In this document: positions 28,454 to 36,587 of the stretch, in pieces
How positions within the stretch are numbered: position 1 is the stretch's first letter
How the letters are laid out: each line of letters begins with the position of its first letter
Assembly (NCBI RefSeq): GCF_001428065.1
Contig: NZ_LMSE01000003.1
Location: 246,120 to 310,119, forward strand
From: Nostocoides sp. Soil756
GTDB taxonomy: Bacteria; Actinomycetota; Actinomycetes; Actinomycetales; Dermatophilaceae
DNA length: 64,000 bases
Direction of reading: 5' to 3'
The notes under the pieces: model-generated
Seen by the model: the letters and a program-made list of their open reading frames with translations, nothing else
The model's database searches: none
Told to the model about the DNA's origin: nothing
Translations under genes and position numbers: made by a program

Positions 28454-29575
28454 GTGACCGACGAGCCGACCACCGAGCCCACCTCCCGCGTCGTCAACGG
28501 CCTGGCCACCGCGACCCGCATCGTTGCGCTGGGGCGCGAGAACCCCGCTCCCGGAGCCCAGGTGGGCGCCCCGCTGGTCCTCACCTCCACCTTCCACGCC
28601 GACGGCCCGGTCAACTACGCTCGCGGGGGCAACCCCACGTGGTCGGCCTTCGAGGAGGCCCTCGGCTCGCTCGAGGGCGGCGACGCCCTCGTCCTGGCGT
28701 CCGGGATGGCCGCGGTCACCGCCGCCCTCTCACTCCTCCCCCACGGGGGAACCGTCGTCGTCCCCGATGCCGCCTACAACGGCGTGATGGCCACCGTCGG
28801 CGACCTCGAGGCCGCCGGCGCCGCCACCGTGCGGCGGGTCGACGTCACCGACACCGCCGCCGTCGTCGCGGCCCTGCCCGGAGCCGACCTGCTGTGGCTC
28901 GAGTCGCCCACCAACCCGCTGCTCGAGCTGGCCGACCTGCCGGCGCTGGCGGCCGCGGCCCGCGCGCACGGGGTGCTCACCGTGGTCGACAACACGTTCG
29001 CCACACCGCTGCTCCAGCGGCCGCTCGAGGCCGGCGTCGACGTCATCGTCCACTCGGCCACCAAGTACCTCTCGGGCCACAGCGACGTCCTGCTCGGCGC
29101 GGTGGTCACCGCCCGCGGCGAACGGGGCGCGGGGCTGCACGAGCGGCTGCGCCGGCACCGGCAGCTGGGCGGCGGCATCGCCGGCCCGATGGAGACCTGG
29201 CTGGCCCTGCGCGGCCTGCGCACGCTGCACCTGCGCCTCGAGCGCGCGTGCGCCAGCGCGGCCGACCTCGCCGGTCGCCTCGAGGGGCACCCGGCCGTCA
29301 CGCGGGTGCGCTACCCCGGCTTCGGCGCCATCGTCAGCATCGAGGTCACCGGCGGCGCGGCCGGGGCCGAGCGGGTGGCGGCGAGCACGCGGGTCTGGGT
29401 GCACGCCACCAGCCTCGGTGGGGTCGAGTCGCTGCTCGAGCGCCGGCGCCGCCAGCCCAACGAGCCCGAGAAGGTCCCCGAGAGCCTGCTGCGGCTCTCG
29501 GTCGGCATCGAGGACGTCGACGACCTGTGGCACGACCTCTCGGGCGCCCTGGACGAGGCGGCCGGCGGCGCCTGA
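28454..29575 (+). CDS. Transsulfuration-family PLP-dependent enzyme (cystathionine gamma-synthase/lyase-like)
   Basis: A 373-residue fold-type I PLP enzyme of the Cys/Met metabolism family. Landmarks are NYARGGNPTWSAFEEAL, ALVLASGMAA, VVDNTFATPLLQRPLE and the PLP lysine in IVHSATKYLSGHSD (Lys near residue 200). The C-terminal ATSLGGVESLLE and LLRLSVGIEDVDDLW are also present. The segment that normally links VxRVxYPGL to the GxGxxxSFE strand is missing (VTRVRYPGFGAIVSIEV), so the protein is shorter than the usual 380-400. Which of the synthase, lyase or gamma-lyase activities it has cannot be read from sequence. Confidence 0.88.
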   Translation: MTDEPTTEPTSRVVNGLATATRIVALGRENPAPGAQVGAPLVLTSTFHADGPVNYARGGNPTWSAFEEALGSLEGGDALVLASGMAAVTAALSLLPHGGTVVVPDAAYNGVMATVGDLEAAGAATVRRVDVTDTAAVVAALPGADLLWLESPTNPLLELADLPALAAAARAHGVLTVVDNTFATPLLQRPLEAGVDVIVHSATKYLSGHSDVLLGAVVTARGERGAGLHERLRRHRQLGGGIAGPMETWLALRGLRTLHLRLERACASAADLAGRLEGHPAVTRVRYPGFGAIVSIEVTGGAAGAERVAASTRVWVHATSLGGVESLLERRRRQPNEPEKVPESLLRLSVGIEDVDDLWHDLSGALDEAAGGA

Positions 29576-29604
29576 CGCGCGCCCGCTCCCCGCGGGGCGC
29601 CCGG

Positions 29605-30603
29605 TCAGCCGGTCTCGGCCTTGCGGGGACGCGAGAGCAGCGCCGCGGTGACCTCCTGGGCGGTGGCGCCGTGGCGGATCATCGAGTCGACCTGCTCGAT
29701 GATCGGCACGTCGACGCCGTGCGCACGGGCCAGCTCGAGAATGGACGTGCACGACTTGACGCCCTCGGCCGTCTGCCGGGTCAGCGCCACGACCTCGTCG
29801 ACGGCCATCCCCTGCCCGAGCCGCACGCCGAAGGAGTGGTTGCGCGAGAGCGGCGACATGCACGTGGCGATGAGGTCGCCGACCCCGGCGAGCCCGGCGA
29901 AGGTGACGGCCTCGCCGCCGAGGGCCGTGCCGAGCCGGGTGGTCTCGGCCAGCCCCCGGGTGATGATCGAGGCCTTGGAGTTGTCACCCATCCCGAGGCC
30001 CTCGGCCATGCCGACCGCCAGCGCGATGACGTTCTTCACCGCCCCCGCGATCTCGGTGCCGACGACGTCGGAGGCGGTGTACGGCCGGAAGTACGGGGCC
30101 GCGCAGGCCGCCGCCACCCGCTCGGCCATCGTGGCACTCCGGGAGGCGACCACCGATGCCGCGGGCTGCTTGGCGGCGATCTCGTGGGCCAGGTTGGGCC
30201 CCGACACGACCACGACGCGCTCGTCCTCGACCCCGGCGACCTCGGCGATCACCTCCGACATCCGCCGGGTCGTACCGAGCTCGACGCCCTTCATCAGCGA
30301 GACCACGGCCGCATCGCGCGGCAGCACCGAGCCCCAACGGGTCAGGTTCTCGCGCAGCGTCTGCGACGGCACCGCCAGCACCACGACGTCGGCACCCGCG
30401 GCGGCCTCGGCCGGGTCGGTGGTGGCCCGCACGGTGCGCGGCAGCCGCAGCTCGGGCAGGTAGTCCTCGTTGACGCCGGCGTTGACCTGCGCCACCACCT
30501 CGGCGCGTCGCCCCCACATCGTGACGGGGGTGCCGGCATCCGCCAGGACGGCGGCGAAGGCGGTGCCCCAGCTGCCGGTGCCGAAGACGGCGGCGCGGCT
30601 CAC
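29605..30603 (-). CDS. gpsA: Glycerol-3-phosphate dehydrogenase [NAD(P)+]
   Basis: A 332-residue enzyme that makes sn-glycerol-3-phosphate for phospholipids. AVFGTGSWGTAFAAVLADAG is the Rossmann GxGxxG, KSCTSILE-type and EIAGAVKNVIALAVGMAEGL (catalytic Lys in AVKN) are family blocks, and GDLIATCMSPLSRNHSFG is the C-terminal signature. The start is a GTG that overlaps the plsC stop (GTGA), so plsC then gpsA form a lipid-synthesis pair. Confidence 0.95.
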   Translation of the reverse strand: MSRAAVFGTGSWGTAFAAVLADAGTPVTMWGRRAEVVAQVNAGVNEDYLPELRLPRTVRATTDPAEAAAGADVVVLAVPSQTLRENLTRWGSVLPRDAAVVSLMKGVELGTTRRMSEVIAEVAGVEDERVVVVSGPNLAHEIAAKQPAASVVASRSATMAERVAAACAAPYFRPYTASDVVGTEIAGAVKNVIALAVGMAEGLGMGDNSKASIITRGLAETTRLGTALGGEAVTFAGLAGVGDLIATCMSPLSRNHSFGVRLGQGMAVDEVVALTRQTAEGVKSCTSILELARAHGVDVPIIEQVDSMIRHGATAQEVTAALLSRPRKAETG

Positions 30604-31358
30604 GAGGCGTCCCGGAGGTGGCGCGGCCTCCCGGTGCGGGTGACACCCTCGCGGCCAGGGTCGAAGCGCTGCGCCGGCGCCTTCTCACCCCGCACGACCT
30701 CGAGCTCGGCGGTGATGGCGTCGAGGATGCGGTCGGTGGCCTCCGCCAGGAGCTCGGCGGTGACCGGGCGCCCGTAGAGGTCGTCGAGCCGCACCGGGGC
30801 CCCCGCACGCACGTGCATGGTGCGGCGCGGGAAGAGCCGCAGCCGCTTCGCATAGGGGGCCAGCAGCTCGTGGGGGCCCCACGTGGCCACGGGCACGACC
30901 GGGCAGCGGGTCTCGAGGGCGACCCGGGCGGCGCCGGTCTTCCCGCGCATCGGCCAGAGGCCGGGGTCGCGGGTCAGCGTGCCTTCGGGGTAGATGGCCA
31001 CGCACTTGCCGGCGCGCACCGCCTCGACGGCCGCCCGGTAGGCGTCGACCGCGCGCCCCGACTCGCGGTAGACCGGGATCTGGTCGGCCGAGCGCAGGAC
31101 GGCACCCACCACGGGCACGCGGAAGACCTCGTTCTTGCCGAGGAAGCGGGGCGCGCGGCCGTGGTCGACCATGAAGTGCGCGAACGCCAGCGGGTCCAGG
31201 TACGAGGTGTGGTTGGTGCACACCACCCAGCCGCCCTCGGTGGGCAGATGCTCGGCGCCTGCCCAGTCGCGGCGGGTCAGCGCCATCAGCAACGGCCGAA
31301 CGAGCCAGATCGTCAACCGGTAGCCGAAGGGACGCGAGTCGTCGCTGCGGGTGCCCAC
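30600..31358 (-). CDS. plsC: 1-acyl-glycerol-3-phosphate acyltransferase (PlsC family)
   Basis: A 252-residue membrane-associated acyltransferase. CTNHTSYLDPLAF is the H-x4-D catalytic box, FLGKNEVFRVPVVG the second block, and AIYPEGTLTRDPGLWPMRGKTGAARVAL contains the E-G-T-x-x-R phosphate-binding box. It forms phosphatidic acid from lysophosphatidic acid. The GTG at 31358 has AAGGGG 4 bases upstream. It overlaps gpsA by four bases. Confidence 0.92.
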   Translation of the reverse strand: MGTRSDDSRPFGYRLTIWLVRPLLMALTRRDWAGAEHLPTEGGWVVCTNHTSYLDPLAFAHFMVDHGRAPRFLGKNEVFRVPVVGAVLRSADQIPVYRESGRAVDAYRAAVEAVRAGKCVAIYPEGTLTRDPGLWPMRGKTGAARVALETRCPVVPVATWGPHELLAPYAKRLRLFPRRTMHVRAGAPVRLDDLYGRPVTAELLAEATDRILDAITAELEVVRGEKAPAQRFDPGREGVTRTGRPRHLRDAS

Positions 31359-31436
31359 CTCGCCCCTTCCGTGCACTCGGGTCCTCGCGGGGTGCTCACG
31401 GACCGGGTCGGTGTCGATCGTGCCACGTCGGCTTGG

Positions 31437-31442
31437 CAGGAT
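31437..31442 (+). promoter_or_regulatory. -10 element, leaderless cofC promoter
   Basis: CAGGAT lies 7 bases before the GTG at 31450. Confidence 0.45.
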
Positions 31443-31449
31443 CGGGGAC

Positions 31450-32295
31450 GTGGCTGATGCTCCGGTCGCGGTCGTCGTCCCCGTCAAGGGCGGCCCGCTC
31501 GCCAAGACGCGGCTGGGGCTCGAGCTCGGGTCCCGGCGCGACCTCGCCGACGCCTTCGCGCGCGACACCGTGGCCGCGGTCCGCGCGGGGCTCCCCGACA
31601 GCCCGGTGGTCGTCGTCACCTCGGACCCCGCGGCGGCCGGCTGGGCTCGCGAGGCCGGATGCGTGGTCGTCGACGACCCCGGCGCCGGGCTCGATGCCGC
31701 GGTCGCGGCCGGTGTCGCGCAGGCGGGTCGGGACGGCGCGGCGTTCGCGTGCGTCCTGCTGGGCGACCATCCGGCGTTGCGGCCCACCGAGATCGCCGCC
31801 GTGGTGAGCGAGTCCCGGCGGCAGGCACCGGCCTTCGTGCCCGATGCCGACGGGCACGGCACCGCCTGCCTGCTGGTGGCCATCGGGCCCGACGCGCCGG
31901 TCACCCGCTTCGGGACCGGCAGCGCCGTGGCCCACGCGGCGCTGGGGTACGCGGTCCTCGAACCAGACGCACCGGGGCTGCGCACCGACGTCGACGACGC
32001 CGGGTCGCTGGCCGACGCGTTGGGCCTGGGGGTCGGGCGGTGGACCCGCTCGGCGCTGGCGCGCGCTAGCCTGCCGGGCGTGCAGGCCACCATCCACCGC
32101 TCCCCCGACGACGGGCCGGGCAGCGCCCTGCTCGACGACGGCGTCGAGGTGGCGGTGCCCCTGTCCGCGCTGGCGGGCAGCGGGCTGCTGCACCTGCGCG
32201 TGGGGCAGCGGGTCAGCGTCGAGCTCGACGCCACCGGGCTCGTGGCGACCCGGGTCTGGGTCGTCGGTATCGGCGACGGCGAATCCATCCGCTGA
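31450..32295 (+). CDS. cofC: 2-phospho-L-lactate/phosphoenolpyruvate guanylyltransferase (CofC/FbiD) with C-terminal OB-like extension
   Basis: A 281-residue protein. Residues 1-210 match CofC/FbiD, the guanylyltransferase of coenzyme F420 synthesis: VVVPVKGGPLAKTRLG, VVTSDP, LLGDHPALRP and FVPDADGHGTA. The family usually ends near residue 215. Residues 211-281 continue in frame as a small beta-rich module (VQATIHRSPDDGPGSALLDDGVEVAV and LRVGQRVSVELD) resembling a cold-shock/OB-type fold. An in-frame GTG at 32080 with its own TAGCCT box could make that module alone. It converges on hupB with an 11-base gap. No other F420 genes are in the window. Confidence 0.88.
   Translation: MADAPVAVVVPVKGGPLAKTRLGLELGSRRDLADAFARDTVAAVRAGLPDSPVVVVTSDPAAAGWAREAGCVVVDDPGAGLDAAVAAGVAQAGRDGAAFACVLLGDHPALRPTEIAAVVSESRRQAPAFVPDADGHGTACLLVAIGPDAPVTRFGTGSAVAHAALGYAVLEPDAPGLRTDVDDAGSLADALGLGVGRWTRSALARASLPGVQATIHRSPDDGPGSALLDDGVEVAVPLSALAGSGLLHLRVGQRVSVELDATGLVATRVWVVGIGDGESIR
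32067..32082 (+). promoter_or_regulatory. Internal leaderless-type promoter and in-frame GTG inside cofC
   Basis: TAGCCT (32067-32072) is followed after 7 bases by an in-frame GTG (32080), exactly where the CofC domain ends. It could express the last 71 residues separately. Confidence 0.4.
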
Positions 32296-32306
32296 CCCGC
32301 GGCGCC

Positions 32307-33005
32307 TCAGCGGCCGGCGGTCTTCTTGGCCGTCGACTTCTTGGCCGTGCTCCTGCCGGCAGTCGCCTTCGTGGCCGTCCCCTTCGTCGCGGTCGCCTTG
32401 GCGGCCTTGGTGGCCGTCTTGGCGGTCGACGTCTTCGCCGCCGCCGTGCCGCGGGCCGGTGCCTTCGCGGCCTTGGTGGCGGTGCTCCGACTCGCGCTCG
32501 TCGCAGGGGTGGCCCGCGTGGCGGCCTTCGCCGGGGCCGCCTTCGCCGCCTTCGTCGCCTTCGTGGCCTTCGCGGGGGCAGCCTTCGTCGCCTTCGTGGC
32601 CTTCGCCGGTGCCGCCTTCGCGGCCTTCGCGGTCTTCGCCGGCGCGGCCTTGGCCGCCTTCTTCGCGGCCGCGGTGCCGGCGGTCCCGGCCGGGGCGCGG
32701 CCGGTGGCGGGAGCCGACTTCGGCAGCGAGCTCGGCTTGCGCACGTAGTCCTTGAACGCCGTGCCCGGGCGGAAGCGCGGCGCCTTCGCCTTGGCGATGC
32801 GCACGGAGTCGCCGGTGTGCGGGTTGCGCCCGGTGCGGGCGGCGCGCTCGACGCGGTCGAAGGTGCCGAAGCCCGTGATCGCGACCTTGCCGCCGCGCAC
32901 GATCTCGCGGACGATGGTGTCGAAGACGGTGTCGAGGGCTTCGATCGCCGCCTTGCGGCTGCCGAGGGTCTTCTCGAGCTCTTTGATGAGGTCTGCCTTG
33001 TTCAC
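32307..33005 (-). CDS. hupB: HU-type nucleoid protein with histone-like C-terminal tail
   Basis: A 232-residue protein. Residues 1-95 are a complete HU domain (MNKADLIKELEKTLGSRKAA, GFGTFDRVERAARTGRNPHTGD and the DNA-wrapping arm with RFRPGTAFKDYV). Residues 96-232 are a low-complexity Lys/Ala/Pro tail with KATKAAPA-type repeats, as in mycobacterial HupB and eukaryotic H1. It should bind and compact DNA. The GTG at 33005 has GGAGG upstream. The promoter carries a 15-base palindrome between its -35 and -10 elements. Confidence 0.95.
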   Translation of the reverse strand: MNKADLIKELEKTLGSRKAAIEALDTVFDTIVREIVRGGKVAITGFGTFDRVERAARTGRNPHTGDSVRIAKAKAPRFRPGTAFKDYVRKPSSLPKSAPATGRAPAGTAGTAAAKKAAKAAPAKTAKAAKAAPAKATKATKAAPAKATKATKAAKAAPAKAATRATPATSASRSTATKAAKAPARGTAAAKTSTAKTATKAAKATATKGTATKATAGRSTAKKSTAKKTAGR

Positions 33006-33083
33006 GTGCGTCCTCCAGAGGAACGCGTCGGGGGGCCCGACGGCGAGGTGGTGGGCGGGCCGGTCCGACCCGCCGAGACCCCG

Positions 33084-33113
33084 ACGCTATTGCCTGTGGC
33101 ACAGGCGAGTCCA
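33084..33113 (-). promoter_or_regulatory. hupB promoter with palindromic operator
   Basis: On the minus strand, TGGACT and TAGCGT are separated by 18 bases. The spacer holds the perfect palindrome GCCTGTG-x-CACAGGC (33092-33106), so bound protein would block RNA polymerase. The leader would be about 75 bases. Confidence 0.45.
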
Positions 33114-33208
33114 CCCCTGACTCCTGGCGTGTTGACAACCTGCTCAGCGAGGAGCGCTCCGCCGTGCCCTTTCCGGTGCGGGGAGGAGCCGCCCCCGCCG
33201 CCGCCGGG

Positions 33209-33799
33209 TCACGTCGTGACGGTCGGGCGCCACGACGGGCGGGTCTGCTCGAAGGCCGTGATCTCACCCTCGTGACGCAGCGAGAGGCTGATGTCGTCGA
33301 GCCCCTCGAGCAGCCGCCAGCGGGTGTAGTCGTCGACGTCGAAGGTCGCCGTGAGGTCACCCGCGGTGACGGTGCGCGACACCAGGTCGACCGTGACCGA
33401 GGTCCCGGGCTCGTTCTCGAGCAGCTTCCAGAGCAGCTCGACGTCGTCCTGGCTGCACTGGGCCGTGAGCAGGCCCTGCTTGCCGCTGTTGCCGCGGAAG
33501 ATGTCGGCGAAACGCGACGAGATCACCACGCGGAAGCCGTAGTCCATCAGCGCCCACACGGCGTGCTCGCGCGAGGAGCCGGTGCCGAAGTCGGGGCCCG
33601 CCACCAGCACCGAGCCCGCCGAGAACGTCGGGTCGTTGAGCACGAAGGTCTTGTCGTTACGCCAGGCCGCGAACAGCCCGTCCTCGAAGCCGGACTTCGT
33701 GACCCGCTTCAGGTACACGGCCGGGATGATCTGGTCGGTGTCGACGTTGCTGCGCCGCAGCGGGACCCCGATACCGGTGTGGGTGGTGAACGCGTCCAT
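33209..33799 (-). CDS. leuD: 3-isopropylmalate dehydratase small subunit
   Basis: A 196-residue LeuD, the swivelling domain of isopropylmalate isomerase in leucine synthesis. [20 protein letters not shown] and [21 protein letters not shown] are the family signatures, and [14 protein letters not shown] follows. The ATG overlaps the leuC stop by one base (TGATG), so the two subunits are made in step. Confidence 0.96.
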   Translation of the reverse strand: MDAFTTHTGIGVPLRRSNVDTDQIIPAVYLKRVTKSGFEDGLFAAWRNDKTFVLNDPTFSAGSVLVAGPDFGTGSSREHAVWALMDYGFRVVISSRFADIFRGNSGKQGLLTAQCSQDDVELLWKLLENEPGTSVTVDLVSRTVTAGDLTATFDVDDYTRWRLLEGLDDISLSLRHEGEITAFEQTRPSWRPTVTT

Positions 33800-35214
33800 C
33801 AGAGGCTCCCCTCGCTCACGGGCTCGAGATCGCTCGGGCTCGACAGGGTGCCGCGCACGGCGGTGGCGGCGGCCACGAGCGGGCTGACCAGGTGGGTGCG
33901 CCCGCCCTTGCCCTGGCGCCCCTCGAAGTTGCGGTTCGACGTCGACGCGCTGCGCTCGCCGGGCGCCAGCTGGTCGGGGTTCATCCCGAGGCACATCGAG
34001 CAGCCGGGCAGGCGCCACTCGGCCCCCGCGGCGGTGAAGACTTCGTGCAGCCCCTCGCTCTCGGCCTGGAGGCGCACCCGGGCCGAGCCGGGGACGACCA
34101 GCATCCGCACGCCCTCGGCGACCTGGCGGCCCTGGATGACCGCGGCGGCCGCGCGCAGGTCCTCGATGCGGCCGTTGGTGCACGAGCCGACGAAGACGGT
34201 GTCGACGTGGATGTCGCGCAACGGCGTCCCGGCCGTCAGGCCCATGTACTCCAGCGCGCGGCGCGCCGCGACCTTGTCGTTGTCGTCGCCCATCGACTCG
34301 GGGTCGGGCACGGCCTCGCCCAGGGGGCTGCCCTGGCCGGGGTTGGTGCCCCAGGTGACGAACGGCGTGAGGGCGGCGGCGTCGAGCACGACCTCGGCGT
34401 CGAACTCGGCGTCGTCGTCGCTGCGCAACTCGCTCCAGGCGGCCACGGCGGCGTCCCAGTCGGCCCCGGTCGGCGCGTGGTCGCGGCCCTGCACGTACGC
34501 GAAGGTGGTCTCGTCGGGGGCGATCATGCCAGCGCGGGCGCCGGCCTCGATTGACATGTTGCACACGGTCATCCGTGCCTCCATCGACAACGCGCGGATG
34601 GCGCTGCCCCGGTACTCGAGCACGTAGCCCTGGCCGCCGCCGGTGCCGATCTTCGCGATGACCGCGAGCACGATGTCCTTGGCGGTGACCCCGGGCGCGA
34701 GCTCGCCCTCGACGGTGACCGCCATGGTCTTGAACGGCTTCAGCGGCAGGGTCTGGGTGGCGAGGACGTGCTCGACCTCGGAGGTGCCGATGCCGAAGGC
34801 CAGCGCCCCGAAGGCGCCGTGGGTGGAGGTGTGGCTGTCGCCGCACACGATCGTCATCCCCGGCTGGGTGAGGCCGAGCTGCGGCCCGACGACGTGCACG
34901 ATGCCCTGCTCGGCGTCGCCCATCGGGTAGAGCGTGACGCCGAACTCCTCGCAGTTGCGGCGCAGGGTCTCGACCTGGGTGCGGCTGACCGGGTCGGTGA
35001 TCGGCCCCGGCGTGGTGGGGACGTTGTGGTCCTCGGTGGCGAGGGTGAGGTCGGGGCGGCGCGCCGGCCGGCCGGCCTGACGCAGCCCGTCGAACGCCTG
35101 CGGGCTGGTGACCTCGTGCAGGAGGTGGAGGTCGATGTAGAGCAGGTCCGGCTCGCCCTCGCCACGATGCACGACGTGGGACTCCCACACCTTCTCGGCC
35201 AGGGTTGCGGCCAT
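33799..35214 (-). CDS. leuC: 3-isopropylmalate dehydratase large subunit
   Basis: A 471-residue aconitase-family protein that, with LeuD, interconverts 2- and 3-isopropylmalate. The [4Fe-4S] ligands are in [13 protein letters not shown] and [12 protein letters not shown]. The ATG at 35214 gives the usual [15 protein letters not shown] opening and has GGAGG about 9 bases upstream. It is divergent from the IclR regulator, the arrangement in which NdgR/LtbR controls leuCD in other actinobacteria. Confidence 0.96.
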   Translation of the reverse strand: MAATLAEKVWESHVVHRGEGEPDLLYIDLHLLHEVTSPQAFDGLRQAGRPARRPDLTLATEDHNVPTTPGPITDPVSRTQVETLRRNCEEFGVTLYPMGDAEQGIVHVVGPQLGLTQPGMTIVCGDSHTSTHGAFGALAFGIGTSEVEHVLATQTLPLKPFKTMAVTVEGELAPGVTAKDIVLAVIAKIGTGGGQGYVLEYRGSAIRALSMEARMTVCNMSIEAGARAGMIAPDETTFAYVQGRDHAPTGADWDAAVAAWSELRSDDDAEFDAEVVLDAAALTPFVTWGTNPGQGSPLGEAVPDPESMGDDNDKVAARRALEYMGLTAGTPLRDIHVDTVFVGSCTNGRIEDLRAAAAVIQGRQVAEGVRMLVVPGSARVRLQAESEGLHEVFTAAGAEWRLPGCSMCLGMNPDQLAPGERSASTSNRNFEGRQGKGGRTHLVSPLVAAATAVRGTLSSPSDLEPVSEGSL

Positions 35215-35333
35215 TGTTCGACACCTCCAGGGTGGGCCCGTAGCTCGGGGCCCGCGACGACGGTCAGGGGGCGTGGCACCACAGCGCCGTCGCCCGTGCA
35301 CCCGAGATTCGCACGGCCGGGACGCGTGGTGAC

Positions 35334-35362
35334 TTGCGTCTCAGGCAATGAGACTGCAATAT
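35334..35362 (+). promoter_or_regulatory. Promoter and operator of the IclR regulator gene
   Basis: TTGCGT and CAATAT are exactly 17 bases apart, and CAATAT ends 6 bases before the ATG at 35369. A palindrome, GTCTCA-n5-TGAGAC (35338-35354), lies between them and fits autoregulation and shared control of the divergent leuCD. Confidence 0.6.
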
Positions 35363-35368
35363 CAAGAC

Positions 35369-36112
35369 ATGGACAACACCAGTGGGGTCGGGGTGCTCGA
35401 CAAGGCGGCCGTCGTGCTGTCGGCGCTCGAGGCCGGCCCTTCGACCCTCGCCCAGCTCGTCACCGCCACCGGCCTCGCCCGCCCCACGGCCCACCGCCTG
35501 GCCGTCGCGCTCGAGCACCACCGCCTCGTCACCCGCGACCTCCAGGGCCGTTTCGTGCTCGGTCCGCGCCTGGGCGAGCTCGCCGCCGCGGCCGGGGAGG
35601 ACCGCCTGCTGGCGGCCGCCGGCCCGGTCCTCGGTGCGCTGCGCGACCACACCAACGAGTCGGCCCAGCTCTTCCGCCGCCAGGGCGAGTACCGCGTCTG
35701 CGTCTCGGCGGCCGAGCGCCCCGTCGGCCTGCGCGACTCCATCCCGATCGGCGCCACCCTCTCGATGCGCGCGGGCTCGGCAGCCCAGATCCTCCTCGCA
35801 TGGGAGGAGCCCGACCGGCTGCACCGCGGCCTCCAGGGCGCGGCCTTCACCGCCACCGGCCTCTCGGGCGTGCGGCGTCGAGGCTGGGCGCAGAGCGTCG
35901 GAGAGCGCGAGCCGGGGGTGGCCTCGGTGTCGGCCCCGGTGCGCTCCCCCAGCGGCCGGGTCATCGCGGCCGTCTCCATCTCGGGGCCGATCGAGCGCCT
36001 GTCCCGCCAGCCGGGGCGGCTGCACGCCGCCACCGTCATCGCCGGTGCCAACAAGCTCACCGAGGTGCTCAGCCGGCACGCGGCCCAGCAGGACGCCCAG
36101 AACAACGCCTGA
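35369..36112 (+). CDS. ndgR: IclR-family regulator, NdgR/LtbR type
   Basis: A 247-residue regulator. The N-terminal winged helix contains LAQLVTATGLARPTAHRLAVALEHH, and the C-terminal IclR effector domain runs from about residue 75 (GRFVLGPRLGELAAAAGEDRLL). The protein opening MDNTSGVGVLDKAAVVLSAL is that of NdgR/LtbR, which regulates leucine and other amino acid genes in Streptomyces and Corynebacterium. The second in-frame ATG (35369) is used because the promoter places the transcript start there. It is divergent from leuCD. Confidence 0.9.
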   Translation: MDNTSGVGVLDKAAVVLSALEAGPSTLAQLVTATGLARPTAHRLAVALEHHRLVTRDLQGRFVLGPRLGELAAAAGEDRLLAAAGPVLGALRDHTNESAQLFRRQGEYRVCVSAAERPVGLRDSIPIGATLSMRAGSAAQILLAWEEPDRLHRGLQGAAFTATGLSGVRRRGWAQSVGEREPGVASVSAPVRSPSGRVIAAVSISGPIERLSRQPGRLHAATVIAGANKLTEVLSRHAAQQDAQNNA

Positions 36113-36123
36113 CCGGTGGCCGC

Positions 36124-36172
36124 GGCCGCCCCTCGGACGTCCGCAACACGGATGTCACACACGGGGGCGGCC
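36124..36172 (+). terminator. Possible terminator after ndgR
   Basis: GGCCGCCCC (36124-36132) pairs perfectly with GGGGCGGCC (36164-36172) across a 31-base loop. Confidence 0.3.
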
Positions 36173-36224
36173 ACGGCAACATCCCGGGGGAAGCATCGGG
36201 GCACCGCGACCCCGAGGAGCCCCC

Positions 36225-36587
36225 GTGACGGCCACCGCAGCCCAGCGCATCGCCCGCGACCGCACCCGCCTGCTGGCCCTGCCGCGCCCGGGGCGGCGGG
36301 CCGTGGTCGTCGGCGGCGGCCAAGTGGCGGCGCGCCGGGCCGCGGCGCTGACGCTGTCGCACACGCCGGTCACCGTCTTCGCGCCCCGGCTCTGCGACGA
36401 CGTCTTCGACCTGCTGGCCGAGCACCTCGTCACCTGGGAGGACCGCTGGCCGACGCTGCACGACCTGCGCGACGCCTGGCTGGTGCACGCGGCCTCGGGC
36501 GACGCCCTGGTCGACGCGCGGGTGTGCGCGCTGGCCGGCCGGATGCGCGCGGCCGGCGAGGAGCTCAGCCGTCCGCTCGTGACCTGA
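36225..36587 (+). CDS. Short Rossmann-fold protein resembling precorrin-2 dehydrogenase N-terminal domain
   Basis: A 120-residue protein with a dinucleotide-binding motif, RRAVVVGGGQVAARRAAAL, followed by VTVFAPRLCDDVFDLL and a LVHAASGDALVDARV segment. This is the layout of the NAD-binding domain of siroheme synthase (CysG/Met8p/SirC). The dimerisation and ferrochelatase parts are absent, so it may be a minimal dehydrogenase or an unrelated NAD-binding protein. The GTG at 36225 has GAGGAG 6 bases upstream. The 3' end overlaps the convergent DUF4188 gene by 23 bases. Confidence 0.65.
   Translation: MTATAAQRIARDRTRLLALPRPGRRAVVVGGGQVAARRAAALTLSHTPVTVFAPRLCDDVFDLLAEHLVTWEDRWPTLHDLRDAWLVHAASGDALVDARVCALAGRMRAAGEELSRPLVT

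Noticed and set aside
30600..32288. A long minus-strand frame extending plsC through cofC
   Set aside because: The extension is the antisense of cofC. The PlsC domain begins just after the GTG at 31358.
35215..35337. A leucine leader peptide before leuC
   Set aside because: No frame with a ribosome site and consecutive Leu codons, and no U-tailed terminator, was found in the 5' leader.
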